Below are positions 1 to 8,332 of a stretch of DNA of 47,781 nt, one piece after another. The stretch spans positions 1-47,781 of the forward strand of contig DASUFP010000021.1 in NCBI GenBank assembly GCA_036274495.1, written 5' to 3'. The stretch's first letter is position 1, and each line of letters starts with the position of its first letter. Source of the stretch: DASUFP01 sp036274495 (GTDB lineage: Bacteria > Bacteroidota > Bacteroidia > AKYH767-A > OLB10). Both the position numbers and the translations under genes were made by a program. The notes beneath the pieces are model-generated. The model was not told the origin of the DNA and searched no databases. It worked only from the letters and a program-made list of their open reading frames with translations.

Positions 1-165
1 GTTGCCAATCGTAATGGAATTGACGTCACCTCTTACCACAGCATTAAACCAAACGGAACATTCGTCGCCCATAACCACTTCTCCTGTAATGGTAGAAGTT
101 GGAGCCAGGAAACATTTTTTACCAATCTTTGGTGAAATGTCATTCACGGGTAAAATAAGTGCCAT
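1..165 (-). CDS. Gamma carbonic anhydrase-like hexapeptide protein (3' part cut by window edge)
   Basis: Partial gene: the first 55 codons are present, starting at the ATG complementary to 163-165 and running out of the window. The visible protein (MALILPVNDISPKIG..., then FLAPTSTITGEV and CSVWFNAVVRGDV) matches the N-terminus of the YrdA/PaaY-like gamma-class carbonic anhydrase family, cytoplasmic left-handed beta-helix trimers built from hexapeptide repeats. The WFNAVVRGD segment is typical of the family and leads into the metal-binding region, but the histidine ligands lie outside the window, so metal binding and activity cannot be judged. It is divergent from the lipoprotein gene at 240 and has a good promoter at 185-218. 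Confidence 0.85.
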   Translation of the reverse strand, partial: MALILPVNDISPKIGKKCFLAPTSTITGEVVMGDECSVWFNAVVRGDVNSITIGN

Positions 166-184
166 ATGAATTAATAGTTTAACC

Positions 185-218
185 CAAAGGTAAGCACAAC
201 CCTCATTTTATTGTCAAA
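185..218 (-). promoter_or_regulatory. Bacteroidota-type promoter for the gamma-CA-like gene
   Basis: On the minus strand there is TTTG (complement of 215-218), a 22-nt spacer and TACCTTTG (complement of 185-192), fitting the TTTG/TAnnTTTG pattern of the primary sigma factor in Bacteroidota. The -7 element lies 19 nt upstream of the start codon. The spacer is at the long end of the usual range. Confidence 0.6.
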
Positions 219-239
219 GTTTATTAACTTTACCAAGTC

Positions 240-734
240 ATGCCTTTGAATTTGAGATACTTAGTCGCAATACTGGCAGTTTTTGCTGTAGTAACAGCCT
301 CCTCATGCAAAAAGGAGGGGAGTTTACCCGTCGTCCCTCAGATTGAATTCAAGAAACTTGACAAATATGCCAGTAGTTTTTCCGGAATTGATTCATTGGT
401 ACTCACCTTTTCGTTTGAAGACGGTGACGGTGATATAGGAACCCCATCGAGTGATACTATTACAAGAGATATTTATGTCACCTTGTTCGAGAAGCAAAAT
501 GGTGTTTTTGTACCAATAGTATTTCCGGATCCAACTTTGATGACGTACAGGTTGCCTTATTTACAGCCAACAGGCAACAACACATCACTTAAAGGAGATG
601 TTGTTATCAGTTATTTAGGTTACCTGATAGGGATTCCGAATGATACAGTCCGTTATGACCTTTACATAAAAGACCGTGCAGGACATATAAGTAACACTAT
701 TACATCAAACGAAATAGTTACAACCGTTCAGTAG
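240..734 (+). CDS. Small lipoprotein of unknown function
   Basis: A 164-residue protein with an N-terminal hydrophobic segment and a lipobox ending ASSC at Cys23, so it should be a lipid-anchored envelope protein. After Cys23 come KKEGS and a mature domain rich in beta-strand-like stretches, with an acidic motif FEDGDGDIGTP near residues 60-70 that recurs in small Bacteroidota lipoproteins. No enzymatic motif is visible. The start ATG is 74 bp from the divergent gamma-CA-like gene. The stop codon lies only 6 bp from the stop of the convergent propeller lipoprotein, with no hairpin between them. Function is not recognised. Confidence 0.75.
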   Translation: MPLNLRYLVAILAVFAVVTASSCKKEGSLPVVPQIEFKKLDKYASSFSGIDSLVLTFSFEDGDGDIGTPSSDTITRDIYVTLFEKQNGVFVPIVFPDPTLMTYRLPYLQPTGNNTSLKGDVVISYLGYLIGIPNDTVRYDLYIKDRAGHISNTITSNEIVTTVQ

Positions 735-740
735 CTTCAT

Positions 741-1832
741 TTAATTTTTAAAAACAAATGAGTTGGGAGCTATCCCCGCCTGAACGGAGTCATTTAGTAC
801 ACCACTTCCGCTATACCTGTACACATTTCCGTTTTGTTGAAAATCGGGAGCGGTACCGCCGTAAAGCATTCCGCTTCCCGGGTCAACACCCAAACCGTAA
901 AAGAATTTCGAAACCACTGAATAAGGACTGATGTTAACAGGTACAGCGTCAAAAACCCATATTTTTCCGGTATATGCATCTGTTCCGTTCAGAAAATACA
1001 TATACCGTCCGGGCCCGTCTGACACCATTTTTATCGGATGTTGTGAAGAGAGAAATGTATACCGGAGTGTTGCTGTTCCGCCCAACGGCTCTATACTCCA
1101 AATCGAACCCTCTGTATCGTCGGCGGTTCCTCCCGTAAAATCGGGCCCGGTACTTCCTCCGCACAACACCCAAACCACTCCATTCAAATCGGTAGCCACC
1201 GAATTAGGATTTAACCCTACTTGTACCGTTAAAATAAGCGAATCATTACCGGTATCAATAATTGAAACGGTGCTGTCGCTGTTATAGCCTCCGCAGTTGG
1301 CCACAAATAACCTGGTGCCTGCCACACACATTTTTTCAGGACCATCTCCTGTTGGAATGGTTTTTATGATCCCATTAGAATTTAAATCAATGACTTTTAT
1401 CTGATTTGAAAACCAATCACTCACATAGCCCTTATTGTTTTTAACAACCATGTAACGAGGACCACTGAATCCCCCAATTGACGTTACAGAATGAAAATCT
1501 GAAAGGTTAACAACTTCTACTTTTTGTGAGTTGTTCACAATAATATAGCCTTTGCCGTTATTAATGGTCATTGATTGGGCCACATCACCAACAGGAAATC
1601 CATTTGCCGATTGGAAAATATTGTTGGACATTGTTTTTGCTGCAATGTCAAAAAATGATATAGAAGCGTTTCCGGCATTGAACCCGCCTTCGTTTACAAC
1701 ATAAACGCCTGAAGAATTGTAGTCCGGAATCGGGTCGTTATTTTCTTCATCCTGACTGCATGATTGAAAAATCATCATTGATGACAAGACTAATATGCCT
1801 GATGCAAATGCTGATTGTTTTGAGATGTTCAT
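741..1832 (-). CDS. btuG: BtuG-like surface beta-propeller lipoprotein, probable vitamin B12 capture
   Basis: A 363-residue lipoprotein. The signal peptide ends in a lipobox FQSC (Cys25), followed by SQDEENND, an acidic stretch resembling the lipoprotein export signal that sends Bacteroidota lipoproteins to the outer face of the outer membrane. The rest is a run of YncE/DUF5074-type propeller blades (GYIIVNNSQKVEVVNL, KGYVSDWFSNQIKVIDL, TRLFVANCGGYNSDSTVSIID). The gene starts 2 bp after the stop of the TonB-dependent receptor upstream, in an operon led by a cobalamin riboswitch. In gut Bacteroides the known partner in this position is BtuG, a propeller lipoprotein that binds B12 very tightly and sits on BtuB. 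The assignment rests on fold, export signal and operon, not on a sequence alignment. A generic YVTN-repeat lipoprotein is the alternative. Confidence 0.7.
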   Translation of the reverse strand: MNISKQSAFASGILVLSSMMIFQSCSQDEENNDPIPDYNSSGVYVVNEGGFNAGNASISFFDIAAKTMSNNIFQSANGFPVGDVAQSMTINNGKGYIIVNNSQKVEVVNLSDFHSVTSIGGFSGPRYMVVKNNKGYVSDWFSNQIKVIDLNSNGIIKTIPTGDGPEKMCVAGTRLFVANCGGYNSDSTVSIIDTGNDSLILTVQVGLNPNSVATDLNGVVWVLCGGSTGPDFTGGTADDTEGSIWSIEPLGGTATLRYTFLSSQHPIKMVSDGPGRYMYFLNGTDAYTGKIWVFDAVPVNISPYSVVSKFFYGLGVDPGSGMLYGGTAPDFQQNGNVYRYSGSGVLNDSVQAGIAPNSFVFKN

Positions 1833-1834
1833 GT

Positions 1835-3766
1835 TTATATTTTTTGTTGTTTATTGTTTTTATGAATATTTAATTGTGTACCAAACATTACCCATCTGCC
1901 GGGCATCGGCCTCCACGCAATTACCTGATAAGAAGCATCCCATAGATTGTTAATCTGGCAATATATTCTGAGTTCGAAATTAGATTTTGATAAGGAATGC
2001 TGTATTCTCAGCGTTCCGATCTGGTAACCATCAAGCGCGTCGCTGTTATCGCTTGTAGTATATACTTTTCCGGTGAAATTATGAAGATATTGAATAGTCC
2101 AATTGTCAATTGAGGCTGAAATATTACCTGAAGCTGAATGAATCGGTATATATATCAATTGCTTGTTTTTTGGTGCTGCAGCTGAATTGTCTGACGATAT
2201 CCATTGTGAATGTGTTTGAGAATACATCAGGTTAGCCTTCATAAATAAAATTCCGAAATACTTTTGATGAGATACACCTAATTCAAAACCGGTACAATTA
2301 ACATGATCAATGTTTATTGGCTCATATACGCCTGCAGCTCCCGGCACCCATTTTATCCAGTTACTTACAGCTGAGTAATATCCTGTTATTCGTATATCAG
2401 GTAAATTTTGGTTATTTTCGAAAAAGGTTAACCCTGATTCATAACTCATTGCATTTTCGGGTTTAAGTTCGGGGTTGCCACCGGGTATCCAATACAGATC
2501 ATTTAGAGAAGGGAGATTGAAGTTACGTGACATTGATGCACTGGCTGAAACTTTTTCTTTAAATAAAAGTGATTTAAGATGTATGGAGGGGCAAATCGGA
2601 GGATTTTCTGAATGAGTAAATTCCTTCCTGATATTTATGGCCAATGAAGTGTGTTCAATAAATGTGAATACGGCGCCGGTGTACAAAGCAAATTCGTTCC
2701 GGTTTTGTTCTTCTGTATACTCAGCAAAATGAGCCTTGCTGTAGGTATCAGATATCCCACCATGAATCATAATGGTGTTATTGATATACCCTTCAAAAGA
2801 GGCGTCGCTTAGCCAGCTGTAGGATTTATATATTGCATTTAAGGCATGAAGGGGATCCTCATAAAATTGATTTTCATTAAAGTAGCCGCCTTTAACATTT
2901 ATCTTCATTTTTTTGAATTGTACTGCCCATGACGTTACCAGTCTTAAAGAACTGTCACGTTGTGTTGCCTGACTTTCACTTACCACCATGGTTGGTGGTA
3001 TTTCCCGGTAGGCATTTTGATACCAAACAGATGCAGATAATGCGGAATGTATTCCCGTTTTAATTGTTAAATCCTGTAAAAATCCTTGAAACGATTCTTT
3101 GGCATGCTGCTGAATCTGTTCAGGATGATCTTTCAGTGCACTGTTTTCGAAACTGAATTTATTATCGGCACTTGTATAAAAGAAAGTAGTTCTTGAAGAT
3201 ACAAGCCTTCCTGAAATATTAAATATACCGGTTCCATGCAAATTGCCAAAACTGCCGGTAGCTAAAGCTACTTTCGCATAGAAATTTTTAGAAAATTCAG
3301 GAGTGAATGGTTCTAAAATTACAGTTCCACCTAAGGAGGAGTTTCCGAAAACAGGAGATGAGCCTCCCTGAAATAATTTGATAGAAGATGTTGCAGCAGA
3401 AGGAATCAATGACAAATCAGTGAGTCCTAATGTTGGGGAATTGATGTTAAAGCCATTCCATAAAATTGCAGTATGTCTTGCTTCAGTACCGCGAATTGAA
3501 AGGGTAGAGGACCCTACCTGACCATATGATTTTACGAAAACCGATGAATAATTATTCAATACAGTTGCTGCAGTTTCGCCCGGATCGGATACCACGGTTG
3601 AATCAATTATTAAAGAAGATACACCAGGATTAAAATTTTCTTTTCTGATAGAGAATATATCTACTGTTTTTAAACTGAGAGTATCTGAAACAGTTGGTTG
3701 AGCTGATGTCAGAATTGAAAGTGACATCAACAACAGGAAAAACAGAATGCATGTAGTTTTATTCAT
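1835..3766 (-). CDS. btuB: TonB-dependent receptor, BtuB-type cobalamin transporter
   Basis: An outer-membrane transporter of about 643 residues. It starts with a signal peptide (MNKTTCILFFLLLMSLSILTSAQ), then a plug domain (roughly residues 35-150) with typical SIRGTEARHTAILWNGFNINSP and GGSSPVFGNSSLGGTVILEP stretches, then a beta-barrel with TonB-receptor landmarks such as SLNDLYWIPGGNPELKPE, ending in a strand-like WVMFGTQLNIHK region. An in-frame TTG at 3793 would lengthen the protein, but the ATG at 3766 places the signal peptide correctly and is preferred. The cobalamin riboswitch in the leader identifies B12 or another corrinoid as the likely substrate. The stop is 2 bp from the BtuG-like lipoprotein gene, so receptor and lipoprotein are translated together. 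Confidence 0.88.
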   Translation of the reverse strand: MNKTTCILFFLLLMSLSILTSAQPTVSDTLSLKTVDIFSIRKENFNPGVSSLIIDSTVVSDPGETAATVLNNYSSVFVKSYGQVGSSTLSIRGTEARHTAILWNGFNINSPTLGLTDLSLIPSAATSSIKLFQGGSSPVFGNSSLGGTVILEPFTPEFSKNFYAKVALATGSFGNLHGTGIFNISGRLVSSRTTFFYTSADNKFSFENSALKDHPEQIQQHAKESFQGFLQDLTIKTGIHSALSASVWYQNAYREIPPTMVVSESQATQRDSSLRLVTSWAVQFKKMKINVKGGYFNENQFYEDPLHALNAIYKSYSWLSDASFEGYINNTIMIHGGISDTYSKAHFAEYTEEQNRNEFALYTGAVFTFIEHTSLAINIRKEFTHSENPPICPSIHLKSLLFKEKVSASASMSRNFNLPSLNDLYWIPGGNPELKPENAMSYESGLTFFENNQNLPDIRITGYYSAVSNWIKWVPGAAGVYEPINIDHVNCTGFELGVSHQKYFGILFMKANLMYSQTHSQWISSDNSAAAPKNKQLIYIPIHSASGNISASIDNWTIQYLHNFTGKVYTTSDNSDALDGYQIGTLRIQHSLSKSNFELRIYCQINNLWDASYQVIAWRPMPGRWVMFGTQLNIHKNNKQQKI

Positions 3767-3810
3767 TGTACACAAAACCTTAGGGCTAAACAATGAGTAA
3801 AACAGGGATT

Positions 3811-3831
3811 TTAAATCCGGTCGGTACTCAT
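3811..3831 (-). other. Possible 6-codon leader ORF with Shine-Dalgarno sequence
   Basis: Between the riboswitch and btuB the transcript contains GGAGGA (complement of 3838-3843), 6 nt, then ATG AGT ACC GAC CGG ATT TAA. The GGAGGA lies in the loop of a small hairpin with stem GCTTT/AAAGC. Bacteroidota genes rarely carry such a strong Shine-Dalgarno match. It may be part of the riboswitch expression platform, a true mini-ORF, or chance. Confidence 0.3.
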
Positions 3832-3865
3832 CGCTTTTCCTCCGAAAGCATAACTAAGTAATGTT

Positions 3866-4036
3866 TATGGCAGGTCTTCTGACTTACCCCTTCTTAAGGC
3901 TGCCTTCCCGCGGGATTTGGGATCCGCAGTGGCTATATAGCCTTAGATAAACGGGGCTCACAGCAGCGGGGACTGTTCCGGAATTAAACCGGATTCCCTT
4001 TTAATACTGCTTTTTGCAAAGCAGCAACCATGAAGG
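3866..4036 (-). ncRNA. Cobalamin (B12) riboswitch
   Basis: The minus strand carries the conserved blocks of a class I cobalamin aptamer in the right order: AAAAGGGAATCCGG with its pairing partner TTCCGGAA, then ACAGTCCCCGCTGCTGTGAGCCCCG, GCCACTG, GCGGGAAGGC, and the B12 box AGTCAGAAGACCTGCC (complement of 3869-3884). It lies about 100 nt upstream of btuB in the same direction. When cobalamin binds, expression of the downstream transporter operon is expected to fall. No poly-U terminator follows the B12 box, so control may be at translation. The 3767-4100 gap holds this element, the possible leader ORF and the promoter region. Confidence 0.95.
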
Positions 4037-4039
4037 AAG

Positions 4040-4066
4040 CAAAGGTATACAAAAGTTTAACTTTTG
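4040..4066 (-). promoter_or_regulatory. Putative promoter -7 element and adjoining palindrome upstream of the B12 riboswitch
   Basis: TACCTTTG (complement of 4040-4047) matches the Bacteroidota -7 element and would start transcription just before the aptamer. No TTTG is present at the expected -33 position. Directly upstream is a near-perfect inverted repeat, CAAAAGTT-N-AACTTTTG (4050-4066), inside what would be the promoter spacer, a place where a regulator could act. Confidence 0.45.
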
Positions 4067-4100
4067 ACTGATATACTTCAACAAAAGATGTGAAATTTGT

Positions 4101-5180
4101 TCAGTTTTGCTGATTTTTTGATTCTAAAAAGCGCTTGAGGGTCGGATCTAATCCACTAAAAATTGACCGATTATCAAATGCCGGGAAAGCTTTTGTGCCG
4201 AGATCTGTTTTATCCCATGCAAATGATTTTTGGGAAAGCACATTAAAGCCAAATTGTTTATTCCAGTAAGAAGCAAGGTACTCCTGTTCTGTTTGACCGG
4301 GTGTGGGAATCAGGATTGTCCTGGAATGATTCATACTATACAAATCCATCAAAGTGGAATAACCGCTACGGCAGATAAGGACAGTTTCGGGATGTAACAA
4401 TTCTGCTAAATGTTTACCCGAAATGTGATTTAGAAAAGTAATACCTTTTTTAGAAGGTATATTTTCATCCAAACCGGGAAGTCCTCTGATTACAAGCATA
4501 GATTTATCGGAAAAGTTATAATGTTCCAAAAGTTGTTTTTCGAAATAACTCCTTTGAGGTTCAGGACCTGATATTAACAGAATAATATCAAAAACTTTTT
4601 TATTCCCCGGTTTCAAACCTGTTAATCGCGTTAAGGGACCCGTATAAAAATACGGTATACGAATGCCGGAAGGTGAAGATAAAGAACCGGCCAGATTCCC
4701 GGGTGGTGGGTTGTCGGGAATCCACATTTGGTCGAATTTCTCAATAAAATACCGGTTCAAATAAAAAAGAACAGGTTTCAATAATGCCGGAGCCTCCAGA
4801 TGAACCTGATGTGTTATAAAAGCAGTTTTGACAGATGAATTATATAGACCAAATCTATTATCGGATATAATATGTGTAATGCCATATTGAGCAATCAGTT
4901 TACTTATCTGCTTGTTTTCTTTGCGAATACCCGACAATAATTTTGGAATTTGCAACAACATTGCAATTGCCAGATTTCCTGAGGAGGGATAGGTTATATT
5001 ATACCCATTGCTATCAATAAACTCAATGTCTGAAAAAATTTCTCCCAATAAGTCCTTTTGACGCTTCGAAACAAGACAGGCTATACTAACTCCTGATTTT
5101 TTCAGTTGCTCAATAACCGGAATGCAGCGGGTGGTATGTCCTAAACCCCAATCGAGGGGAGCTACCAGTACTTTTTGCAT
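4101..5180 (-). CDS. Glycosyltransferase family 28-like protein
   Basis: A 359-residue protein opening with KVLVAPLDWGLGHTTRCIPVIEQL, the glycine-rich N-terminal loop of MurG-like GT-B glycosyltransferases that use nucleotide sugars (also seen in the MJ1255-type family). A second landmark near residues 265-310, LICRSGYSTLMDLYSM followed by IPTPGQTEQEYLA, corresponds to the nucleotide-sugar binding C-terminal domain. No signal peptide or membrane segment is evident, so it is probably cytoplasmic or peripheral. The acceptor is unknown. It lies 59 bp downstream of the acyltransferase gene on the same strand, so the two may be co-transcribed and may act on the same envelope glycan or lipid. Its stop precedes the B12 riboswitch region. 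Confidence 0.75.
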   Translation of the reverse strand: MQKVLVAPLDWGLGHTTRCIPVIEQLKKSGVSIACLVSKRQKDLLGEIFSDIEFIDSNGYNITYPSSGNLAIAMLLQIPKLLSGIRKENKQISKLIAQYGITHIISDNRFGLYNSSVKTAFITHQVHLEAPALLKPVLFYLNRYFIEKFDQMWIPDNPPPGNLAGSLSSPSGIRIPYFYTGPLTRLTGLKPGNKKVFDIILLISGPEPQRSYFEKQLLEHYNFSDKSMLVIRGLPGLDENIPSKKGITFLNHISGKHLAELLHPETVLICRSGYSTLMDLYSMNHSRTILIPTPGQTEQEYLASYWNKQFGFNVLSQKSFAWDKTDLGTKAFPAFDNRSIFSGLDPTLKRFLESKNQQN

Positions 5181-5239
5181 CTGATAAAGATAGTTAGTTG
5201 CAGCCGATAATCACACCCGGATCGAAAACTGAATAAAAG

Positions 5240-6328
5240 CTAAGATAAATACTCAAATCTTTTCTTAAGATTTATGATGGGCTTTTCAAAATATTTGAAA
5301 CTTAAGGAGGCAATTATATAAAGTAACAGCAAACGAATCGGATAATTATATTTCCAATCAACAAAAATATTTCCAACCGGATCGCTACCTGAAAAATATT
5401 TTACAATTTCTTTTTCATAAATAGGTGTGAGAACATAATGGAACAGATAAATCCCATAACTTATTTGACCAATATAATTTAAGAACCTATTCTCAAGAAG
5501 AAATTTTCTGATAACTTCAGATTTGTTATTAATTACTTTCATAATCAGCCATACAGAAATAATGCTGTTTACAGTTAAAAAAAGACAATTATATTGTGGG
5601 TCATGATCTTTTGAAAATGAAAAATAAAAATGAAGCAGTAAAGCAAACGGAAAAATCAGATTAATGACTTTAGATAACGATTGTTCAAATGATTTCCCTT
5701 TTGAGTAGGCCAAGAGTCCGCCTATTCCAAACGCCTGCATACAAGAGGGCATTAACATGAATCCTGCCCAGTTATCGAGAACGTTCATGGTATAAATAGT
5801 TGTTGTAATTCCCAAGACAATTGCACCGGCAAAAACGAATTTCAGGTACTTTTCATTTATGAAAATCAACAGCCAGGGCCAGACCAGATAAAACTGTTCT
5901 TCAACCGACAGCGACCATGAATGAGAGAAAGCATTAAATGCAAGTGTCCGGTATATCAATATATTGCTGGTGTAGGACACCAGCCACACCAGATTTTCTT
6001 TTATGGTAGGAAAACCAATCAGGAGTAAAATAAGTAGTGTAGCATAGTAAACAGGAAAAATCCGGAGGGAGCGTCGAATTACAAAATTTCTGATGGTATG
6101 CCATTTTCTCTCATTATTTTGTTCTCTTGCATTCAATAATATACCGGATATCAAATAGCCGCTCAGAACAAAAAAGAGGTCTACCCCGAATCCGCCGTCA
6201 GGAATTAAACCTCTTATTAACACCAATAATGCCGGTGAATGGATATCAAATGGGATCCACCAATGTTCAATAATCACAAAAATTACTGCAAAGGCGCGTA
6301 GTGTATCAAGACCTTTGATATATTTCAT
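5240..6328 (-). CDS. Integral-membrane acyltransferase (acyltransferase 3 family)
   Basis: A 362-residue membrane protein with about ten hydrophobic segments. It has the hallmarks of the acyltransferase-3 (OatA/NodX/O-antigen acetylase) family: an N-terminal KGLDTLRAFAVIFVIIEHWW with the conserved histidine, GGFGVDLFFVLSGYLISGIL, a basic RRSLRIFPVYY, and FNAFSHSWSLSVEEQFYLVWPW. Such proteins move acetyl or other acyl groups across the inner membrane to modify surface polysaccharides or lipids. There is no separate SGNH domain. The substrate cannot be read from sequence. A glycosyltransferase follows on the same strand, which suggests a glycan target. Confidence 0.87.
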   Translation of the reverse strand: MKYIKGLDTLRAFAVIFVIIEHWWIPFDIHSPALLVLIRGLIPDGGFGVDLFFVLSGYLISGILLNAREQNNERKWHTIRNFVIRRSLRIFPVYYATLLILLLIGFPTIKENLVWLVSYTSNILIYRTLAFNAFSHSWSLSVEEQFYLVWPWLLIFINEKYLKFVFAGAIVLGITTTIYTMNVLDNWAGFMLMPSCMQAFGIGGLLAYSKGKSFEQSLSKVINLIFPFALLLHFYFSFSKDHDPQYNCLFLTVNSIISVWLIMKVINNKSEVIRKFLLENRFLNYIGQISYGIYLFHYVLTPIYEKEIVKYFSGSDPVGNIFVDWKYNYPIRLLLLYIIASLSFKYFEKPIINLKKRFEYLS

Positions 6329-6434
6329 ATGCTTCCTATTGGTGAGACGAAGGAATATCGCAAATTCCAGCCGGTAATATTATGAAAAGTCCATTGATTT
6401 TAATAGGTTTATTACCGGAGCTGATACGGCCTGC

Positions 6435-6466
6435 CTTGTTATTAAATGCCGTGTAACCTAATTTCG
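6435..6466 (+). promoter_or_regulatory. Possible promoter for trmB
   Basis: CTTG at 6435-6438, a 20-nt spacer and TAATTTCG at 6459-6466 fit the Bacteroidota pattern with one mismatch in each box. This would give a very short leader before the ATG at 6483. Confidence 0.35.
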
Positions 6467-6482
6467 CGGATTCATCATCATT

Positions 6483-7151
6483 ATGCCGAAACGAAAACTG
6501 GAACGCTTTGCAGAACTTGGTCTTTTGGACCGGGTTTATCAACCCAAGGGCTTATTTCTGGACCACGATCACGAATTGAAGGGAAGGTGGAATAAGGAAG
6601 TATTCAGGAATAATTATCCTATTATAATTGAACTTGGGTGTGGCCGGGGAGAATATACGGTTAATATGGCCCGCAGGTATCCAAATTGTAATTTTGTTGG
6701 TATCGACATAAAGGGGGCGCGGCTGTGGAGGGGAGCAAAAACAGCAAATGAGGAACAGCTCATTAATGCTGCCTTTCTGCGGTATCAAATTGAACAGCTG
6801 ACAGCCTTTTTTGCTCCCGGAGAAGTGAGTGAAATCTGGATTACTTTTCCTGACCCGCAACCTCAGAAAACAAGGGAAAACAGGCGCATGACTTCCCATC
6901 GGTTTTTAAAAATGTACAGAGAACTGGTTGGAACAACCGGTAAGGTGCATCTGAAAACCGATAACCGCATCCTATATGAGTATACACTCGAAAAATTGAA
7001 TGAGGATAAGGTGCGCATCCATCATGCTACCGATAATTTATACGCTGTTCAATTAAATGAAACGGTGCTTGAAATTAAAACAACGTATGAAAAGAAATTT
7101 CTCGATTTGGGAATGGATATTTGTTATATCAGCTTTTCATTTGAGGAATGA
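6483..7151 (+). CDS. trmB: tRNA (guanine-N7-)-methyltransferase
   Basis: A 222-residue cytoplasmic enzyme that methylates G46 of tRNA using S-adenosylmethionine. The SAM-binding motif IIELGCGRGEYTVNMA and GIDIKGARLWRG are followed by the diagnostic TrmB segment ITFPDPQPQKTRENRRM and by KTDNRILYEYTL. Length and motif order fit the Bacteroidota TrmB proteins. It is convergent with the antiporter gene: the stops are 8 bp apart, with no hairpin between them. The upstream acyltransferase is divergent. Confidence 0.95.
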   Translation: MPKRKLERFAELGLLDRVYQPKGLFLDHDHELKGRWNKEVFRNNYPIIIELGCGRGEYTVNMARRYPNCNFVGIDIKGARLWRGAKTANEEQLINAAFLRYQIEQLTAFFAPGEVSEIWITFPDPQPQKTRENRRMTSHRFLKMYRELVGTTGKVHLKTDNRILYEYTLEKLNEDKVRIHHATDNLYAVQLNETVLEIKTTYEKKFLDLGMDICYISFSFEE

Positions 7152-7159
7152 CTCAGCTG

Positions 7160-8332
7160 TTATTTTCTGATACTGTTGGTCATCAAAAGACCTAAAGTCA
7201 TTACGAGACTTGTCCCTAAAATTACAATAAACAATAATCCTTCATTTGCCATTCCAAGCAATTGTGAATTGGGGATACTGTAAAACAATAAAATTGAAAT
7301 AAGTCCGCGGGGATTGATCAACGTTTCCGGTAACGGAATTTTTCTGGTTGTTAACAAATAGTAAACAACCCTTATTATTAAAATAAAAATAATAAACACC
7401 ACACCATATTCAATTGTATCGAAGCCGGTAAGTGTTTCGGGTTTAATAAGGAACCCGAAAATGATAAAGAAAAAGGTACGGATTAAAAAAGCACTTTCGG
7501 CAGAGAGTTGGTGCAGTTGAATAAAATCCTGCTGATAATGGTCGTAAAGCATCTTTTCCCGAAATCGCTTAATTGGCATTTGATGGGCATTTCTAAAGAG
7601 AAGACCAAGTGCCAGAACAATAATCAGGGATGAAAGGTGAAACATTTTACCCATCGAATAGATCAGTACAAGCATAGAAATGATCAGGAAAAATTTCACA
7701 TGATGGCTGATCCTGCCCATGATAAAAAGCATCAGAATGCTGAATCCGGCAGAAATCAATAATGTAATAATGATATCTGCTCCGAAGGCTATAAAGGACT
7801 CTGTTTGCACCTCCCTGTTTACAAGGAAAAAGTTAAACAACATAATTCCCAGAATATCGGAGAACGTGGATTCGTAAACAATAAATTCTTTCGTTGATGA
7901 ATCAAGGGTTGAAACAGATGGGATGGCAATTGCGGAACTAACAACGGCATATGGAATGGCATTTAACATACAACTGTTAAAATCAGCTCCGGAATAATAA
8001 TGAAACAATAAAGCTATTGCTGCTGCCGAGCCAAGTAAATTAAACAATGCCGAGAAAAAGCTTCTGAAGACCATTCCGGATTTTTCTTTGCTGAAATGAA
8101 GATCAAGAGCGCCTTCAAAAACAATCATAATCAGCCCTATTGTGCCAAGCGTCGGTAAAACTCTTTCAATACCGGGAACCGTTACATTGAAGTAATGAGT
8201 AATTTCCTGCAGCAGAAATCCAAGTCCCATGAGGAGCAGAACGGCAGGAATGCGTGTTCGGCGCGAAAAGACGTCAAACAGGTAAGAAAAGAGTACCAGT
8301 CCACTGAGTAATATCAGAATTTCATGTGTCAT
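7160..8332 (-). CDS. Cation:proton antiporter (CPA1/NhaP-like)
   Basis: A 390-residue integral membrane protein with about twelve hydrophobic segments. The N-terminal segment (RTRIPAVLLLMGLGFLLQEI), the GLIMIVFEGALDLHF motif, the paired ANAIPYAVVSSAIAIPSV-type region (here MLNAIPYAVVSSAIAIPSV near residues 120-140) and the C-terminal NPRGLISILLFYSIPNSQL are those of CPA1-family Na+/H+ or K+/H+ exchangers. There is no C-terminal TrkA-type regulatory domain. Expected role: pH and sodium homeostasis at the inner membrane. Which cation it carries cannot be decided from sequence. It is divergent from korA across a 220-bp gap. Confidence 0.85.
   Translation of the reverse strand: MTHEILILLSGLVLFSYLFDVFSRRTRIPAVLLLMGLGFLLQEITHYFNVTVPGIERVLPTLGTIGLIMIVFEGALDLHFSKEKSGMVFRSFFSALFNLLGSAAAIALLFHYYSGADFNSCMLNAIPYAVVSSAIAIPSVSTLDSSTKEFIVYESTFSDILGIMLFNFFLVNREVQTESFIAFGADIIITLLISAGFSILMLFIMGRISHHVKFFLIISMLVLIYSMGKMFHLSSLIIVLALGLLFRNAHQMPIKRFREKMLYDHYQQDFIQLHQLSAESAFLIRTFFFIIFGFLIKPETLTGFDTIEYGVVFIIFILIIRVVYYLLTTRKIPLPETLINPRGLISILLFYSIPNSQLLGMANEGLLFIVILGTSLVMTLGLLMTNSIRK

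Noticed and set aside
3767..3793. Longer N-terminus for the btuB-like receptor from an in-frame TTG at 3793
   Set aside because: The extra nine residues precede a normal signal peptide that begins at the ATG at 3766; the TTG has no better support.
4101..6328. Glycosyltransferase and acyltransferase genes as part of an O-antigen or capsule cluster
   Set aside because: Only two such genes are present, flanked by btuB and trmB; no polymerase, flippase or sugar-nucleotide gene is nearby.
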